NCBI RefSeq assembly: GCF_017313265.1
Contig: NZ_JAFLQZ010000006.1
Location: 225,971-289,970 of the forward strand
Direction: 5' to 3'
Source of the DNA: Hymenobacter telluris
GTDB lineage: Bacteria > Bacteroidota > Bacteroidia > Cytophagales > Hymenobacteraceae
Length of the DNA stretch: 64,000 bases
The notes beneath the pieces are model-generated. The model searched no databases, was not told the DNA's origin, and saw only the letters and a list, made by a program, of their open reading frames with translations. The position numbers and the translations under genes were made by a program. Shown here piece after piece: positions 33,315-41,926 of the stretch (within the stretch, counting starts at the first letter, position 1; the number at the start of each line of letters is the position of its first letter).

Positions 33315-35996
33315 TTACAACGATTTAGCTACCAGTTCCTCTGCCTTACTAATAGCCGCGCCCAAACCGGCCACGTTCTTGCCGCCGGCCGTAGCGAAGA
33401 ACGGCTGGCCGCCGCCGCCGCCCTGGATTTCCTTAGCCAATTCGCGCACCAGCGTGCTGGCGTTGAGCTTACCGGCTTTGGCTAGCTCATCATCTAGCAT
33501 CACGGCTAACTGGGGCTTGCCCTCGATTTCGGCTCCGAGCACAGCTACCAGGTTGGGCACCGCCTGACGGAGGTTGAAGGCCAGGGTTTTGAGGCCATCG
33601 GCCGACGTAACCTGCACCTGCGCGGCCAGGAAGTTGATGCCATGCAAGGGCTTCACCTGACCGGCTAGCTGCTCTTTCTGCTGGTTGATGCTCTGCTGCG
33701 CGAACTGCTCGATCTGCTTGCGCAAACCGGCGGTTTCTTCGCTCAGCTTCTCGATGCTGGTGAGCAGCTGCTGCGGGTTGCCGAGCGCCTCACGCACCTG
33801 AGCTAGCAGGTCGAGCTGCTGGTTCACGTAGCTTTCGGCCGCCTCAGCGGTTACAGCCTCAATGCGGCGCACACCGGCGCCCACGGCGCTTTCGGCCGTG
33901 ATGCGGAAGTAGCCGATGTCGCCGGTGGTGCGCACGTGGGTGCCGCCGCACAGCTCCACTGAGAAGTCCCGGTCGAAGGTGATAACGCGCACGAACTCGC
34001 CGTACTTCTCGCCGAATAGTGCCGTAGCGCCCAGGTTTTTGGCCTCGGCAATGGGCACGTTGCGGCGCTCATCGAGCGGGATTTGCTGGCGGATTTTCTC
34101 GTTCACGATGGTTTCCACCTGCCGCAACTGGTCGTCGGTTACTTTGGTGAAGTGCGAGAAGTCAAAGCGCAGCAGTTTCTCGTTTACCAGGGAGCCTTTC
34201 TGGGCCACGTGCGCGCCTACCACGTCGCGGAGGGCGGCTTGCAGCAGGTGCGTAGCGGTGTGGTTACGCTGAATCTGGGCGCGGCGGGCGTGGTCGTAGC
34301 GGGCCGTAAACTCGGCGTCGAGGTCCTGCGGCAGCTCCAGCAGCGTGTGTACAATGAGGTCGTTTTCCTTCTTGGTGTCCAGCACGCGCACTTTGCTCAG
34401 CGGCGACTCCAGGTAACCGGTGTCGCCAATCTGGCCGCCCTGCTCGGCGTAGAACGGCGTCTGGTCGAGCACCACTTGGTATTCGGTTTTGCCTTTGCGG
34501 TCGGTGCGGCGGTAGCGTAGGATGCGGGCCGGCGCCTCGTCCTGGTCGTAGCCCACGAAAGCCGGCTGCTCCTCCGATTCCTTTACAATGGTCCAGTCGC
34601 TCTGCTCGGCTTCCTGGGCGTTGCGGCTGCGGTTTTTCTGGGCTTCCAGTTCCTTTTTGAATCCTTCCTCGTCTATCGTCAAGCCTTTTTCACGAGCAAT
34701 CAGAGCGGTGAGGTCGAGCGGAAAACCGAAGGTATCGGAGAGTTCGAAAGCCGTTTTGCCGTCGATACGGTTGCCGTTGGCTTTGGCGGTTTCTTCGAGG
34801 GCATCAAGGCGGCGCAAACCGGTTTCCAGGGTTTTCAGGAAGGCTATTTCCTCTTCCTCAATCACGCGCTGCACGAACTGCTGCTGTGCTTTCAACTCGG
34901 GGAAGATGGTACGCATCTGGTCGGCCAGCACGGGCACCAGCTTGTAGAGGAACGGCTGCTTCTGGTTCAGCGACGAGAAGGCATAGCGCACCGCTCGGCG
35001 CAAAATGCGGCGGATGACGTAGCCAGCTTTCACGTTGCTCGGCAGCTGACCATCGGCAATGGTGAAGCTGATGGTCCGGATGTGGTCGGCAATGACCCGG
35101 ATGGCAATGTCGGTTTTCTCGTTTTCGGTGGCGGGCTGGTCGTTCACCGTGGCCGGTGCGGTGCCGTGGTATTTCAGGCCCACTTCCTTGGCAATGAACT
35201 GAATAAGCGGCTGGAATACGTCGGTGTCGTAGTTGGACTTCACGCCCGACACGGCCATCATCAACCGCTCGAAGCCCATGCCGGTGTCCACGTTCTGCTG
35301 CGGCAGTTTCAGCAGCGACTTATCGGCGCGGCGCTCGAACTCCATGAACACGTTGTTCCAGATTTCCACCACTTGCGGGTGGTCGGCATTCACCAGTTCC
35401 CGGCCGGATTTAGCGGCTACTTCCGCGTCGTCGCGCAGGTCGATGTGGATTTCGGTGCAGGGGCCGCAGGGGCCGGTGTCACCCATCTCCCAGAAGTTGT
35501 CCTTCTTGTTGCCGGGCAGAATGCGTTCCTCGGCTACGTACTGCCGCCACAGGTCTTGGGTTTCGGTATCGGGGCCGAGGCCGTCGCCTTTGTCGCCCTC
35601 GAAATAGGTGACGTAGAGCCGGTCTTTGGGCAGCTTGAACACGTCGGTGAGCAGTTCCCAGGCCCAGGCAATGGCGTCTTTCTTGAAGTAGTCGCCAAAC
35701 GACCAGTTGCCGAGCATCTCGAACATGGTGTGGTGGTAGGTGTCGTAGCCTACTTCCTCCAGGTCGTTGTGCTTGCCCGACACGCGCAGGCACTTTTGGG
35801 TGTCAGCAATACGCTTGAAGGGCGCGGGCTTATTGCCGAGGAAGTAATCCTTGAACGGGGCCATGCCCGAGTTGATGAACAGCAGCGTGGGGTCGTCTTT
35901 CACCACAATAGGCGCCGAGGGCACAATGTGGTGGCCTTTGGAAGCAAAGAAATCCAGGAATTGCTGGCGGACGTGACTGGCGGTGGGCAGTGACAT
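33315..35996 (-). CDS. alaS: Alanyl-tRNA synthetase
   Basis: 893 residues from the ATG at 35996 (MSLPTASHVRQQFLDFFASK); a GTG ten codons earlier is not needed. The class II core shows FINSGMAPFKDYFLG and GDTGPCGPCTEIHIDLRDD. The editing domain has the zinc-binding HTATHLL and CGGTHV motifs. The C-terminal C-Ala region ends in GGGGGQPFFATAGGKNVAGL. It charges tRNA-Ala and clears misacylated Ser and Gly. Length and motif order are typical. Confidence 0.98.
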   Translation of the reverse strand: MSLPTASHVRQQFLDFFASKGHHIVPSAPIVVKDDPTLLFINSGMAPFKDYFLGNKPAPFKRIADTQKCLRVSGKHNDLEEVGYDTYHHTMFEMLGNWSFGDYFKKDAIAWAWELLTDVFKLPKDRLYVTYFEGDKGDGLGPDTETQDLWRQYVAEERILPGNKKDNFWEMGDTGPCGPCTEIHIDLRDDAEVAAKSGRELVNADHPQVVEIWNNVFMEFERRADKSLLKLPQQNVDTGMGFERLMMAVSGVKSNYDTDVFQPLIQFIAKEVGLKYHGTAPATVNDQPATENEKTDIAIRVIADHIRTISFTIADGQLPSNVKAGYVIRRILRRAVRYAFSSLNQKQPFLYKLVPVLADQMRTIFPELKAQQQFVQRVIEEEEIAFLKTLETGLRRLDALEETAKANGNRIDGKTAFELSDTFGFPLDLTALIAREKGLTIDEEGFKKELEAQKNRSRNAQEAEQSDWTIVKESEEQPAFVGYDQDEAPARILRYRRTDRKGKTEYQVVLDQTPFYAEQGGQIGDTGYLESPLSKVRVLDTKKENDLIVHTLLELPQDLDAEFTARYDHARRAQIQRNHTATHLLQAALRDVVGAHVAQKGSLVNEKLLRFDFSHFTKVTDDQLRQVETIVNEKIRQQIPLDERRNVPIAEAKNLGATALFGEKYGEFVRVITFDRDFSVELCGGTHVRTTGDIGYFRITAESAVGAGVRRIEAVTAEAAESYVNQQLDLLAQVREALGNPQQLLTSIEKLSEETAGLRKQIEQFAQQSINQQKEQLAGQVKPLHGINFLAAQVQVTSADGLKTLAFNLRQAVPNLVAVLGAEIEGKPQLAVMLDDELAKAGKLNASTLVRELAKEIQGGGGGQPFFATAGGKNVAGLGAAISKAEELVAKSL

Positions 35997-36164
35997 GAGG
36001 GAGATATAAGGAAGCGCCGCAACCACGGCGGCGGCAATTTTAGCTATTTTGCCGCATCAGAAACCCAACTGATTTGGGCTGAAAGGCAATTCCTGCAAAT
36101 GTAGCCACTTCGCCCGGAAGTCGAAGCAGTGCGTATTTTGGCAATTGTATTACGTGAAAACCCA

Positions 36165-36260
36165 GAACGTCATGCGGAGCTGGCCGAAGCATCTCTACCA
36201 CTAGCTAATTTCATTCAACGAAGGGGTAGAGATGCTTCCACTCCGCTCCGCATGACGGTC
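36165..36260. repeat. Inverted-repeat element, GTCATGCGGAGC family
   Basis: Arms 36165-36199 and 36225-36260 are inverted copies of about 35 bases; the outer 14 bases and the inner 15 (gaagcatctctacc) match exactly, with a variable 5-6 base middle. The centre is 25 bases. Single half copies of the same sequence occur at 51468-51500 and at the damaged end of the window (63850). It lies between alaS and the GH53 gene, 23 bases before the latter's start; 36000-36164 otherwise holds nothing I can name. Confidence 0.8.
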
Positions 36261-36283
36261 CGGCAACTTTCTAAACAGGTTCG

Positions 36284-37375
36284 ATGAAACCATTTACTCC
36301 ATTGCAGCAGCCTACCCTCTTTTTTCAGCCGCTCATCCTGCTGTTCCTGCTTTTATGCGCAGCTTCCGCGGCGGAGGCGCAGGCCGTGAAGCCGCCGCAA
36401 CCAACCAAGCAAGACGCCAGCCTGGGCGGCCCTCGCAAGAAAATTGGCAAGATGCTGGGGGCTGATATTTCGTTTCTGCCGCAGTTGGAGGCGCGGAGCG
36501 TGAAGTTCTCCGACAAAGGCCAGCCGAAGGATGCCATCCAGATTCTCAAGGACCACGGCTTTAACTACGTGCGGCTGCGGCTGTTCAATAACCCGGCGGC
36601 CGACAGCGGCTACTCCCCGAAAAAAGGTTTCTGCGACTTGCCCCATACCCTGCAAATGGCCGCCCGCACTAAAAAAGCCGGCCTCAAGCTCCTGCTCGAT
36701 TTCCACTACAGCGACACCTGGGCCGACCCGCAGAAGCAGTTCAAGCCCGAAGCCTGGAAAGAGTTGCACGGCGCCCAGCTTGCCCAAACCCTGCACGACT
36801 ACACCCGCGACGTGCTGCTGGCCCTCAAGGCCCAGGGCACCCCGCCCGATATGGTGCAGGTCGGCAACGAAATCAACCACGGCCTGCTCTGGCCCGACGG
36901 CGACGTGCACAGCGCCGACAGCGTAGCCAAACTCGACAACTTGGCAATGCTGCTAAAAGCCAGCGTGGCGGCCGTGCGCGAAACCGCCCCCAAGAGCATC
37001 GTGATGCTGCATATTGCGCTGGGTGGCCAGAACGAGCAGTCGAGGTACTGGCTGGATAACATGTTTGCCCGCGGCGTCACCTGCGACGTTATCGGGCAGT
37101 CGTACTACCCCAAATGGCACCGCACGCTGCCCGAGTTGCAGCAGAACCTCACCGATTTGGCGGCCCGCTACCCGCAGGACATTGTGGTGGTGGAATACTC
37201 GGAGCGCAAACGCGAGGTAAACGACATTGCTTTCACCCTGCCTAATGGCAAAGGCAAAGGCACGTTTATCTGGGAGCCGCTCAACACCTGGGAGCAGATA
37301 TTCGACAAGCAGGGCCAAGCCAACGAGTTGCTGCCGGTGTATGATGAAATAAGTGAAAAGTATAAGCTCAACTAA
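36284..37375 (+). CDS. GH53 endo-beta-1,4-galactanase (arabinogalactan-active)
   Basis: 363 residues with a signal peptide (LILLFLLLCAASAAEAQA). GH53 blocks are clear: MLGADISFLPQLEARSVKFS, DHGFNYVRLRLFNNP, GLKLLLDFHYSDTWADPQKQ, then MVQVGNEINHGLLWPDG with the acid/base Glu of NEI, SYYPKWH, and VVVEYS with the likely nucleophile Glu, then FIWEPL. The enzyme hydrolyses beta-1,4-galactan side chains of pectin, which fits the rhamnogalacturonan lyase at the left of the window. The expected ETAY-type nucleophile motif reads VEYSERKR here, a mild departure. Confidence 0.9.
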   Translation: MKPFTPLQQPTLFFQPLILLFLLLCAASAAEAQAVKPPQPTKQDASLGGPRKKIGKMLGADISFLPQLEARSVKFSDKGQPKDAIQILKDHGFNYVRLRLFNNPAADSGYSPKKGFCDLPHTLQMAARTKKAGLKLLLDFHYSDTWADPQKQFKPEAWKELHGAQLAQTLHDYTRDVLLALKAQGTPPDMVQVGNEINHGLLWPDGDVHSADSVAKLDNLAMLLKASVAAVRETAPKSIVMLHIALGGQNEQSRYWLDNMFARGVTCDVIGQSYYPKWHRTLPELQQNLTDLAARYPQDIVVVEYSERKREVNDIAFTLPNGKGKGTFIWEPLNTWEQIFDKQGQANELLPVYDEISEKYKLN

Positions 37376-37474
37376 TTTAGCCCGCGCTTTAGTGGAACAG
37401 GTGTTTGGTTCCGCTTTATCTTCGGGCAGTATTTTCAGCGCCTTCGCTCAACCGGGGTGCTCCTCCTACCCGTT

Positions 37475-37831
37475 ATGCCATACAAAGAGCGCGACATCGA
37501 AAAGCAATATTTCACTATCGGCGAAGTAGCCGCGCAGTTCAACGTGGCGCCGTCGCTGATTCGCTTCTGGGAAACCGAGTTCGAGGAACTGCGCCCGCGC
37601 AAAAGCAAGAAAGGCAACCGCCTCTACACGCCCCAGGACATCGACATTTTCCGCACCATCTACCACCTGGTGAAGGAGCGCGGCTACACCATTCCCGGCG
37701 CCCGCGAGATGATTCGGCAGAAAGGGCCCCAGCTCAAAGAGAAAATCGACGTGATTCAGAGCCTGGAAAAAGTACGTAAGTTTCTGATTACGATGAAGAA
37801 GGAACTGGACACGATTGGTAAGGCGGAGTAA
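37475..37831 (+). CDS. MerR-family transcriptional regulator
   Basis: 118 residues from the ATG at 37475 (MPYKERDIEKQYFTIGEVAA); six upstream in-frame codons are unlikely. The winged helix-turn-helix is seen in EVAAQFNVAPSLIRFWETEF and KKGNRLYTPQDIDIFRTIYH, followed by a short dimerising helix (LKEKIDVIQSLEKVRKFLIT). There is no C-terminal effector domain or cysteine, so it is probably not metal-sensing. Small single-domain MerR proteins of this type are common beside dprA or housekeeping genes in Bacteroidota. Confidence 0.9.
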   Translation: MPYKERDIEKQYFTIGEVAAQFNVAPSLIRFWETEFEELRPRKSKKGNRLYTPQDIDIFRTIYHLVKERGYTIPGAREMIRQKGPQLKEKIDVIQSLEKVRKFLITMKKELDTIGKAE

Positions 37832-37991
37832 CCTCACCCCCTAACCCCCTCTCCAAAAGAGAGGGGGAACTAGCTCTAGTTTATTAGTTTATAAAAACCT
37901 ACCCTTTTCCCTTTCATAAAAACTAGCTTTAAGTGCTAGAACACTAAAAGCTAGTCCCCCTCTCTTTTGGAGAGGGGTTAGGGGGTGAGGT
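37831..37991. repeat. Inverted-repeat element, ACCTCACCCCCTA family
   Basis: Left arm 37831-37874 and right arm 37950-37991 are inverted copies of about 42 bases with two small differences. Each arm holds its own hairpin (ccccctctcc AAAA gagaggggg), so the whole can form a branched structure. The centre of about 75 bases is AT-rich. It starts on the last base of the MerR stop codon and ends 7 bases before the dprA start. Relatives are at 50161-50287 and, inside a gene, at 52877-53031. Confidence 0.85.
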
Positions 37992-37998
37992 TCGCCAT

Positions 37999-39123
37999 AT
38001 GCACGATACAGACACCCTACTCTACGAAGTCGCGCTTACCCTCTTTCCTAACATCGGCCCGCAGATGACGCGGCAGCTGATGAGCTACGGCGGCTCGGCC
38101 CGTAACGTGCTGCACCTGCCGCCGGGCAAGCTGCGCAAGGTGCCAGGCGTGGGGCCGGCCACGGTGGCTATCCTGACCGGTGCCGACCGCACCGCCGCCC
38201 TGAATCAGGCCGAAAGCATCGTGCGAAAAGCGGAAAAAGACGGTGTGCAGGTGCTGTTCTACACCAGCAAGCAGTTCCCGGCGCGCCTCAAGCAGATTGC
38301 CGATGCCCCCGCCCTGCTCTATTATCAAGGCACCGCCGACCTCAACCAGCCCAAAACCCTGGCTATAGTGGGCACCCGCAAAGCCACCGACTACGGCCGC
38401 GAGCAAACCGAGCGGCTGGTACAGGGCGTAGTGCAGCACTGCCCGCTGATAATAAGTGGCCTGGCCTACGGTATTGATATTGCCGCCCACCGGGCGGCCT
38501 TGCAGGAAGGGTTGGAAACAGTGGGCGTTATGGCTACGGGGCTGGATGTGCTCTACCCGGCGGTCCACCGCAAAACCGCCGAGAAGATGCTCACCCAAGG
38601 CGGCCTGCTCACCGAGTTTCCCTTCGGTACCCAGCCCGACAAGTATAACTTCCCCTCGCGGAACCGGATTATTGCGGGCCTTTCGGATGGGACGGTGGTA
38701 GTGGAAGCGGCCCGAAAAGGCGGCGCGCTCATCACCGCCGACCTGGCCCTGGGCTACGACCGGGACGTGCTGGCCGTGCCCGGCCCGCTGGGCTCGGCGG
38801 CTTCCGAGGGCTGCCACGAGCTGATTAAGGCCAACCGCGCGGCGCTGTACTCCGAGCCCCAGGACCTGGAGCAATTGCTGAACTGGGACGCCGCCCTGCA
38901 CCTCAACGGCAAGTTCAAAGGCCCTCCCACTTACAACCCCGATGATTTCACGCCCGCCGAATTCAGCGTAATTGAAGCGCTGCAAGCCACCAGAGAGGAG
39001 CACATCGACAATCTGGCTTGGAAAACGCAAGTGCCCATGCACCAGATGGCGTCTCTGTTGCTTGGGCTGGAATTTCGGAACGTAGTGAAGGCGCTACCCG
39101 GCAAGCGGTTTAGCTTGATCTGA
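37999..39123 (+). CDS. dprA: DNA-processing protein DprA
   Basis: 374 residues. An N-terminal SAM-like helical region (LLSYG-type; VPGVGPATVAILTGADR) precedes the Rossmann domain, with LAIVGTRKATDYGREQTERL, ISGLAYGIDIAAHRAALQEG, VGVMATGLDVLYPAVHRK, then FPSRNRIIAGLSDGTVVVEA and GSAASEGCHELIKANRA, and a C-terminal winged helix (FSVIEALQATREEHIDNLAW). It loads RecA on incoming single strands during natural transformation. Length is normal. Confidence 0.97.
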   Translation: MHDTDTLLYEVALTLFPNIGPQMTRQLMSYGGSARNVLHLPPGKLRKVPGVGPATVAILTGADRTAALNQAESIVRKAEKDGVQVLFYTSKQFPARLKQIADAPALLYYQGTADLNQPKTLAIVGTRKATDYGREQTERLVQGVVQHCPLIISGLAYGIDIAAHRAALQEGLETVGVMATGLDVLYPAVHRKTAEKMLTQGGLLTEFPFGTQPDKYNFPSRNRIIAGLSDGTVVVEAARKGGALITADLALGYDRDVLAVPGPLGSAASEGCHELIKANRAALYSEPQDLEQLLNWDAALHLNGKFKGPPTYNPDDFTPAEFSVIEALQATREEHIDNLAWKTQVPMHQMASLLLGLEFRNVVKALPGKRFSLI

Positions 39124-39239
39124 AGCATCTGCTCGGAATTGGCGCCCCGGATGAACAGTTGCCGGTTTGCGGCTGTTGTACCGTACCCGAACTGCGGCCC
39201 GAAGTTCCCCCTACCCTCACCCACCTATTAGCCTCACGC

Positions 39240-40073
39240 ATGCTTCTTTACAATGGTCAGTTGCTGTTTGAAGAGGACTTTGCGCTAACGCTACCGAACC
39301 GGGGCCTGTTTTTCAACGACGGTTTTTTCGAGACACTGGTATGGGCTGAAGCGGGCATCCGGTACCTGCCGCACCACTTCACCCGGCTGCAACGCGCCGC
39401 CGATGCCTTAGGGCTGCTACTACCGCCCGAGCTGGCAACGGCAGAAAGCCTAACCCAGACGCTGCATAAGCTAGTAGCTGAAACCCAGAAGCCCCAAAGC
39501 AACGCCGCTTACCGCATACGGCTGCAAGTGTGGCGCGGCGGCGGCGGCCTGTACGCGCCCGACACCACCGCCTGCAACTGGCTGGCAACCAGCCGCCCCT
39601 TTCACTCTAACGATACCCCGGTGCTTGCGGCCGGGTTTGCCGAAACCGTGCGGACGCACTTCTCGCCGGTTTCGTTCTGCAAAGGCCCTAATAGCCTAAC
39701 CTACGTGCTGGCCGCGCGCGAACGAACCCAGCGTAGCCTTGACGAGTTGCTGCTGCTCGACGCGGCTGGCCACGTGGCGGAAAGCGTAGCTGCCGCTGTA
39801 TTCTGGATCAGCGAAGGTCATTTATACACTCCCGCACTTACTACAGGATGCGTGGCAGGAGTCCGGCGGGCTCATCTGCTGGCCGTAGCCCGGCAACACC
39901 AAGTTCCGGTTGCTGAAGTGCTGGCCCTCCCAACGGCGCTAGAAGCCGCTGAAGTAGTATTTACGGCTAATGTGGCCGGTATTCGGGTGGTGCAACAACT
40001 GGCCACTACTGCGCTAGCGCCGGAGCACCTGCTTCTAATGCAGCTTCGGGCGTGGGAAGCACAACTCAACTAG
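39240..40073 (+). CDS. Class IV PLP-dependent aminotransferase
   Basis: 277 residues from the ATG at 39240, which places MLLYNGQLLFEEDFALTLPN at the usual N-terminus; the open frame further upstream has no support. Fold-type IV marks are RGLFFNDGFFETLVW, the PLP lysine in FCKGPNSLTYVLAARE, and GHVAESVAAAVFWI followed by LTTGCVAGVRRAHLL. It could be a 4-amino-4-deoxychorismate lyase (PabC) or a branched-chain/D-amino-acid aminotransferase; sequence alone does not decide, and no folate gene is next to it. Confidence 0.88.
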   Translation: MLLYNGQLLFEEDFALTLPNRGLFFNDGFFETLVWAEAGIRYLPHHFTRLQRAADALGLLLPPELATAESLTQTLHKLVAETQKPQSNAAYRIRLQVWRGGGGLYAPDTTACNWLATSRPFHSNDTPVLAAGFAETVRTHFSPVSFCKGPNSLTYVLAARERTQRSLDELLLLDAAGHVAESVAAAVFWISEGHLYTPALTTGCVAGVRRAHLLAVARQHQVPVAEVLALPTALEAAEVVFTANVAGIRVVQQLATTALAPEHLLLMQLRAWEAQLN

Positions 40074-40090
40074 CGCCTCAGCGCTTTTTT
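40072..40090 (+). terminator. Compact terminator overlapping a stop codon
   Basis: Stem AGCGC / GCGCT around the loop CTCA followed by six Ts; the left arm begins within the TAG stop codon of the aminotransferase gene. Confidence 0.75.
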
Positions 40091-40115
40091 GCGGTTTGGG
40101 TGGCTATACGCCGGA

Positions 40116-40322
40116 CTATTGTTCAGTAGGCCGACAACGCAGTTTCAGCCAGCTATCCTCGAATTCTGCTAAATCCTGTTCGGTTACGTTGTTCGCCCAC
40201 AACACGTACTGTTGATTGTAATTACGGTTGTAATGACGGTTATCAAGAGAGTACAAGGCAATCCAGGCACGGTCGCGGCGTGAGAGTGGGCTGGCGGGCA
40301 TAGTAGCAATAGCGTGATTCAT
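40116..40322 (-). CDS. Small hypothetical protein
   Basis: 68 residues with an ATG start (a second ATG at 40301 would give 61 residues). It contains an aromatic, Asn/Tyr-rich segment (SLDNRHYNRNYNQQYVLWAN) and an acidic C-terminal helix (EQDLAEFEDSWLKLRC). No signal peptide and no family I recognise. The remaining sequence to thyA (40323-40502) is AT-rich and holds only the thyA terminator. Confidence 0.45.
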   Translation of the reverse strand: MNHAIATMPASPLSRRDRAWIALYSLDNRHYNRNYNQQYVLWANNVTEQDLAEFEDSWLKLRCRPTEQ

Positions 40323-40445
40323 GCCCTAAGCTACGTAGTTATAATCATATTTGGATTTTTACTTTATAATTTAATTATAACAAGAAGTTGCATTTCATCT
40401 AACCTCCTGCTTCTGAGCTTACTCTTAGCTCATTGCATAGCACAA

Positions 40446-40474
40446 AAAAGCCCACTAATCTCACTTAGCGGGCT
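40446..40474 (-). terminator. Terminator downstream of thyA
   Basis: Stem aagcccacta / tagcgggctt (one wobble) with an 8-base loop; on the minus strand it is followed by a run of six Ts. Confidence 0.8.
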
Positions 40475-40502
40475 TCTTACTATAACTAGATACAGTACGA
40501 AC

Positions 40503-41297
40503 TTACACGGCCACCGGCGCCTTAATAGCGGGCCACGGCTCGTAGTTCTCCAACTGGAAATCGTTGATTTGGAATTCGAAAATATCTTTCACTTCGGGGT
40601 TCAGGCGCATCTGTGGTAGCGGATGCGGCTTGCGGGTGAGTTGCAGGCGCGCCTGCTCTAAGTGGTTGCTGTAGAGGTGGGTGTCGCCGCCGGTCCAGAT
40701 GAACTCGCCGGGTTGCAGGCCCGTTACCTGGGCCATCATGAGGGTGAGTAGAGCATAGCTGGCAATGTTGAACGGCACGCCCAGGAACACGTCGGCGGAG
40801 CGCTGGTAGAGCTGGCAGCTCAGCCGCCCCTCGGCCACGTAGAACTGGAACAGCGCGTGGCAGGGCGTGAGGCGCATCTGCGGAAGGTCGGCCACGTTCC
40901 AGGCCGATACTACCATGCGGCGCGAATCGGGCTGGGTGCGGAGCAGGCGCACCATTTCCGCAATCTGGTCGATGCTCTGGCCGTCGGGGGCTTGCCAACT
41001 GCGCCACTGCTGGCCGTAGATGGGGCCGAGGCTACCGTCGGCATCGGCCCACTCCCGCCAGATTTTCACGCCTACTTCTTCCAGCGAGTTGTTGTTGGTG
41101 TCGCCTTTCAGAAACCACAGCAGCTCGTGAATGATGCTTTTCAGGTGGGTTTTCTTGGTGGTTACCAGCGGAAAGCCCTCTTGCAGGTTGAAGCGCATCT
41201 GGTAGCCAAATACCGAGAGCGTACCGGTGCCGGTACGGTCGGTTTTTGCGGTGCCGTGGTCGAGAATATGCTGAACGAGGTTGAGGTATTGGCGCAT
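40503..41297 (-). CDS. thyA: Thymidylate synthase
   Basis: 264 residues, the short bacterial ThyA length. Visible are [44 protein letters not shown], and the catalytic cysteine in [20 protein letters not shown], then [20 protein letters not shown] and [12 protein letters not shown]. It methylates dUMP to dTMP using methylene-tetrahydrofolate. No folA (dihydrofolate reductase) follows, as would often be the case. Confidence 0.98.
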   Translation of the reverse strand: MRQYLNLVQHILDHGTAKTDRTGTGTLSVFGYQMRFNLQEGFPLVTTKKTHLKSIIHELLWFLKGDTNNNSLEEVGVKIWREWADADGSLGPIYGQQWRSWQAPDGQSIDQIAEMVRLLRTQPDSRRMVVSAWNVADLPQMRLTPCHALFQFYVAEGRLSCQLYQRSADVFLGVPFNIASYALLTLMMAQVTGLQPGEFIWTGGDTHLYSNHLEQARLQLTRKPHPLPQMRLNPEVKDIFEFQINDFQLENYEPWPAIKAPVAV

Positions 41298-41373
41298 GGA
41301 GGAAGAAAATTAATGGCAGGAGCTTCCGTTTGCAGCGAAATGGCGCAGACTGGTAGCAATCTTCAAAAATAGA

Positions 41374-41400
41374 AAAAGCCGCTCTGATGGAGCGGCTTTT
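41374..41400 (-). terminator. Terminator between the TIGR03643 gene and thyA
   Basis: Perfect 10-bp stem (aaaagccgct / agcggctttt) with a 7-base loop and Ts on the minus strand. Confidence 0.8.
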
Positions 41401-41444
41401 CTTGTTACACAACTCAGCAGCGTCCGCAATAAACAGGCTGTGGC

Positions 41445-41741
41445 TTACCGCTTGCTGATTTTGTTCAGCGAGATGCTGCGCTGCTGGTTGGATTTGAAGT
41501 GCCGTGGCTCCTCGGCCTGTAGGGCGCGGTGCTTGGTACTGCGGCCACTCATGCGCTTGCGCCACATCTGAAACGAAGAAAGCTTCATTTCGCGCCGCAT
41601 CAGGGCAATAACGTCTTTTTCAGCTAAGCCAAACTGCGCTTCAATGGCTTCAAACGGCGTGCGGTCTTCCCACCCCATTTCCATAATCCGGTCGATGTCG
41701 GCGGCTGACAGGTGTTCTAGGGGCGAAGGTTCGTGGTTCAT
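41445..41741 (-). CDS. TIGR03643 family protein
   Basis: 98 residues from the ATG at 41741. The diagnostic stretch IDRIMEMGWEDRTPFEAIEA, then FGLAEKDVIALMRREMK and SSFQMWRKRMSGR fits the TIGR03643 family found beside DNA repair photolyase/cryptochrome genes in some genomes. The function is unknown; the sequence looks like a small helix-turn-helix. No photolyase is in this window. The longer open frame upstream lacks support. Confidence 0.88.
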   Translation of the reverse strand: MNHEPSPLEHLSAADIDRIMEMGWEDRTPFEAIEAQFGLAEKDVIALMRREMKLSSFQMWRKRMSGRSTKHRALQAEEPRHFKSNQQRSISLNKISKR

Positions 41742-41879
41742 GGGATGCTGGTTGTGAAGAGGGTGCCGGCAGTTTCTTTGCCCTCCGGTATACTTACAAC
41801 AAACTCCCGGCGGCTTTGTCGGCTTTTCTGCTGCAAGTTTAGTATGGCATAACAACTCAGAGAAATGACATAGAACAGA

Positions 41880-41907
41880 AAAAGCCGGCCAGTTACGGAC
41901 GGCTTTT
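41880..41907 (-). terminator. Terminator downstream of the nuclease gene
   Basis: Stem aaaagccg / cggctttt with a 12-base loop and a T run on the minus strand, 20 bases from the stop of the HsdR-N gene. Confidence 0.75.
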
Positions 41908-41926
41908 CCACTACTTGGCTCATCAA

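Noticed and set aside
35082..35993. A 303-codon plus-strand frame antisense to alaS.
   Set aside because: AlaS motifs are intact on the minus strand; the antisense translation is Val/His-rich noise.
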